DNA from: Paramecium sonneborni
Lineage: Eukaryota; Ciliophora; Oligohymenophorea; Peniculida; Parameciidae
DNA: 37,838 nt
Reading direction: 5' to 3'
Assembly (NCBI GenBank): GCA_905182985.1
Contig: CAJJDN010000275.1
Span: 1 to 37,838 of the forward strand
This document shows positions 35,099 to 37,838 of this stretch, piece after piece. Both the position numbers and the translations under genes were made by a program. Under the pieces are notes generated by a model, which saw only the letters and a program-made list of their open reading frames with translations, had not been told where the DNA came from and did not search any database. How positions within the stretch are numbered: the first letter of the stretch is position 1; each line of letters begins with the position of its first letter.

Positions 35099-35899
35099 TC
35101 ATAAGGTTAATATAAAAATATTAATTGTCAAAGTTAAAAGAAAGCTTAAATTCATTATACCACATTTTTGGCATTCATTTCCAATCCAATGGTAAAATCC
35201 TTATGATTTAACAAAACAATCTTTTTATTTATAAGTTTGTGGATTAAAATCAACACATTCTCCAAGTTTTGCTCCTTGATCACACAAAGCAAGTTAATCT
35301 CCATTCAATTCAGGATATGCAAATCTACAATAAGTTTGATTTAATTGTTCACAAGTATATGCTTATTCACATGGATCATTATTTTTCATTGTTTCATCAT
35401 AACCTTTACAAATTGGCTCAAAGTTTTTACAAAAATAATTAGATTTTGTTATTTCTTTGCAGTCTGTGAGTTCTTGGCATTAATCTTCTTACCAGTAACA
35501 AAATCTTTTTTATTAAAATGACATTAAAATGCAATCCTAAAAGTTAAACTACAAGCAAGGTTGTTACTCATTGCATATTTTAGTAGTGTCATTGAATGAA
35601 CAATTATGACCTAATTGACTGCACTCAATAGAAGTTGTGACATTAAAATAGAGACAAGATTAAAAGTTCTTACATTATTAATTACTCCATGAGCAATTAG
35701 GATTTTGTAAGCATCTATTAACATTCTCATAAATCTTGCAAGGTGTATCTGAACACTTTCCATCAATGAATTGACATATACCATAATCATCACATTCATT
35801 TTCAAAAATTAGATCTGAGCATTTACATTTCTCCTCTTTATTAACAATTATTTGACAGAAGCACTAATAAATTGCCATCATAAGCAAATATTATTTCAT
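35099..35899 (-). CDS. Secreted or GPI-anchored cysteine-rich protein
   Basis: 266 residues in one clean frame, ATG 35899-35897 to TGA 35101-35099. An N-terminal signal peptide (MKQYLLMMAIYQCFCQIIV) is followed by at least 25 Cys in repeating short modules (EKCKCSDLIFENECDDYGIC, NRCLQNPNCSWSNQQCKNF, CEQAYTCEQLNQTYCRF) with N-glycosylation sequons (NCS, NVT, NDT, NQT). It ends in a hydrophobic tail (MNLSFLLTLTINIFILTL) with no cytosolic residues, as in GPI-anchored ciliate surface proteins. The cell surface is the likely location; a ligand is unknown. All Trp codons are TGG. It converges tightly with the preceding gene. Confidence 0.82.
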
Positions 35900-36025
35900 T
35901 AATTAGTTTTTAATTTTTTAAAGAAAAATATGTGAACAAGTTAGAATTTAATAATACTTAAATATGGAAATGGTGATTATCACCACTTTTTATCTATAAA
36001 ACTAAATACTATATAATTTATTTAA

Positions 36026-37470
36026 ATGGTAGATAACTGAGAATTTTCAATATAATGTAGTATATTTTCCAAGTAAACAATTAGAAAAGCGTAAACTGTA
36101 TACAATTCAACTATATTAATTATTCATTTAGGATAATTGAATCATCATCTTTGATGTTGACGAAAACAAATTAAATCAAAAAAACCTATTGCTTGTGGAT
36201 ATTATGTAGTTAATATATATAAAAATTAATATTTGTAGAATCTGAAGAAGGTAAATTATGGATAGATAGAAAGTTAATTAGTTTTACCAAGTAAATGTTA
36301 GCATAAAAGATAATAACTTATCCAAATCCTCTAAAATAAGTTGATAAACATCTAAATACAATTGCTTTGATATTCTAACTAATAATTAGGTTACTAATTA
36401 TGCAAAAATGCTTAAAATACATGTAAATAGGTTTGAAAATTAATAAAAATAATAATATACATTTTCAATATGGAGCTTAAATGAAGCCTAACTTTACACC
36501 TCTCTAAAGTTAAATTTATATAGTAATATGTTAATTTTGAAACTCAATTATTTAAACTAAAACATATAACAAATTAATAATCTCTCTCCTTTTTAATTAT
36601 GATAAACTTTCTAAGTTTAAAGTGATCTCAGTTAATTTCAATAATTTTAAGAATTAAAAGAAGATGGAATAATTTAATATACTGTTATTTGAAAGATAAT
36701 GTTTAGATTATAAATTACCTTGTATAGTATTGCAGACTTTATTAAAAAGAAGGAACTCTATTCTGTAATATAGCAGTTGATTTTAAAAATAAGATAACTA
36801 TGTTATTATTAATAAAATAGGAATATTATTATTAGATATTAAATTGTAAGTTTAGATAATTCAATGATCACCATCCATCATTGGTATAATTTAAAATCAT
36901 ATTTATTTTCGATTGATTATTTTAAAGACCAATCATCTGAAAATATTAAAAAATTAGATAATGGACAAATTACTGAAATACTAATAAATATATTTAAGAT
37001 TCATAAATTGAAGATATTGATTTAAAAATTCAACACTATTTCTAATCATCAAATTATTAAATAAGAAAATACTACAAAATATAGAAACATGTTAAAAATT
37101 CAATTCAAATTTTTCCATTAACTCATTTAATATAAATTAATAAATAGATAAGGATAAAGATTAAAAGAATATGAATTATTAAGAATGCAGATCAAAATAT
37201 TATGAATTATTTAAATAAAATAGGGAATCAACTCAGGAAATGGGAAGTTTTTTTGGTTAGTTAAATAAAAATTGAAATAATGACGACAAGCACCAATTAA
37301 ATTATAAATTATTGGAATGTCGAATAAATGATTATCATAACATGTTAAATAATAATAATAATAAATAGATATATTAAGTTATTTTATTATTTTTCTATTA
37401 TTTCTAATATATAAAACTTCTATTGATTTAAAAGCCTACCTTACCTCAGTCACTCTAACTTATCTGTTGA
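36026..37470 (+). other. Doubtful coding stretch holding repeat copy 2
   Basis: A plus-strand reading from ATG 36026 (MVDN...) can be followed, using a 34-nt intron at 36098-36131, with coding-like pieces such as FDVDENKLNQKNLLLVDIMQ, FQQFQELKEDGI and, in another frame from ~37140, KDQKNMNYQECRSKYYELFK. It needs read-through of TGA at 36038, 36138, 36243, 36342, 36600 and 36690, about what random AT-rich DNA would contain, plus a frame change near 37135. It may be a decayed gene. Candidate end TGA 37468-37470. Low confidence. Confidence 0.3.
36402..36916 (+). repeat. Dispersed ~510-bp repeat, copy 2
   Basis: Inverted partner of 21652-22165, about 14.7 kb away. It has an extra ~18 bases near 36540 and scattered one-base differences. 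The flanks of the two copies are unrelated. Confidence 0.85.
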
Positions 37471-37668
37471 GAAGGACTATCAATATTCTTAGTAATAAAT
37501 TGTGAGTTTGTTAAAATTACGATAAAATATAATTGACATTAATAAAATAGTGGGGAATAATAGTCTTTGTCAAATCTATTGAACAATAAAGAAAAAACCT
37601 TTAAGGAAAAACGAAATTTTCTTGTTAAAAGTCAAAAATTGTAATTTCCTCGTCCAATTTAATTGGTA

Positions 37669-37838
37669 ATGGAAGACAATATGGACTTTATTAATTATAT
37701 AAAAAGAAAAGTAGATCAAACAACTAGTCAAAATGAAATAAATATCCTATTCACCCTTTTAGGTAAGGAGTCAATTTATATAAAAGTAGTGGGTATGTCA
37801 GGGTGGCAATGGATTGTAATTAAAAATGTCCCTCTTTA
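37669..37838 (+). CDS. Start of a gene running off the right edge
   Basis: ATG 37669 opens a frame with no TGA to the window end, 56 codons (MEDNMDFINYIKRKVDQTTS, then LFTLLGKESIYIKVVGMSGW). Mixed charged and hydrophobic composition and ordinary codon use support coding. Too short to assign; an ATG further upstream is not in this frame. Confidence 0.5.
   Translation, partial: MEDNMDFINYIKRKVDQTTSQNEINILFTLLGKESIYIKVVGMSGWQWIVIKNVPL

Noticed and set aside
1..37838. tRNA genes, CRISPR arrays, telomere repeats, bacterial-type promoters
   Set aside because: No T-loop/anticodon pattern, no regularly spaced short repeats, no C4A2/G4T2-like ends, and the organism is eukaryotic.

Overview
The window is AT-rich ciliate DNA. 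It is unreadable with the standard code but full of genes once TAA and TAG are read as glutamine and TGA as stop. The family matches (proteasome activator PA200/Blm10, WDR47, a Myb factor, CFAP57, a TBC RabGAP, an amino-acid transporter) only make sense in that code. Introns are tiny (about 20-34 nt, usually GTA...TAG), as in Paramecium. Intergenic gaps are short and genes lie on both strands. I therefore call it ciliate nuclear DNA, Paramecium-like in intron size. Several UGA codons sit inside otherwise intact reading frames, so a code in which UGA is both stop and tryptophan (as in karyorelicts) cannot be excluded.

The assembly is imperfect. Single N bases at 3778 and 28779 join contigs whose ends overlap. 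The first join leaves an exact 1,278-bp direct duplication (2500-3777 = 3779-5056). The second leaves a diverged duplication inside a CFAP57-like gene. Many genes also carry one-base frame changes in short A or T runs, most simply read as sequencing errors.

Layout: a partial coiled-coil gene (1-788, minus); a helical protein of unknown function (1033-3299); PSME4/Blm10 (4653-10269, with a duplicated 5' end at 3374-3777); WDR47-like (10423-12295, minus); a helical protein with NPL-x-P-x-Y-type repeats (12526-13957); a three-repeat Myb factor (14022-15523, minus); a long coiled-coil protein (15845-17894); an unknown gene (17991-18670); a vWA plus papain-like peptidase plus zinc-ribbon fusion (18849-20923, minus); a repeat-bearing gap; a TBC protein (22449-23447, minus); a degenerate kinase-like protein (23975-25616, minus); CFAP57-like sequence (25675-31039, minus); a small coiled coil (31176-31409, minus); an AAAP transporter (31598-33061); a small protein (33155-33634, minus); a signal-peptide protein (33950-35031); a secreted Cys-rich protein (35099-35899, minus); a doubtful coding stretch holding the second repeat copy (36026-37470); and the start of a last gene (37669 to the end).

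There is no operon logic. The set mixes ciliary parts (CFAP57, WDR47 by homology, coiled coils), protein turnover (PSME4, vWA-peptidase), membrane traffic and signalling (TBC, kinase-like), transcription (Myb) and the cell surface (transporter, Cys-rich protein), as expected for a chromosomal segment. No tRNA, rRNA, CRISPR array or telomere repeat was seen.
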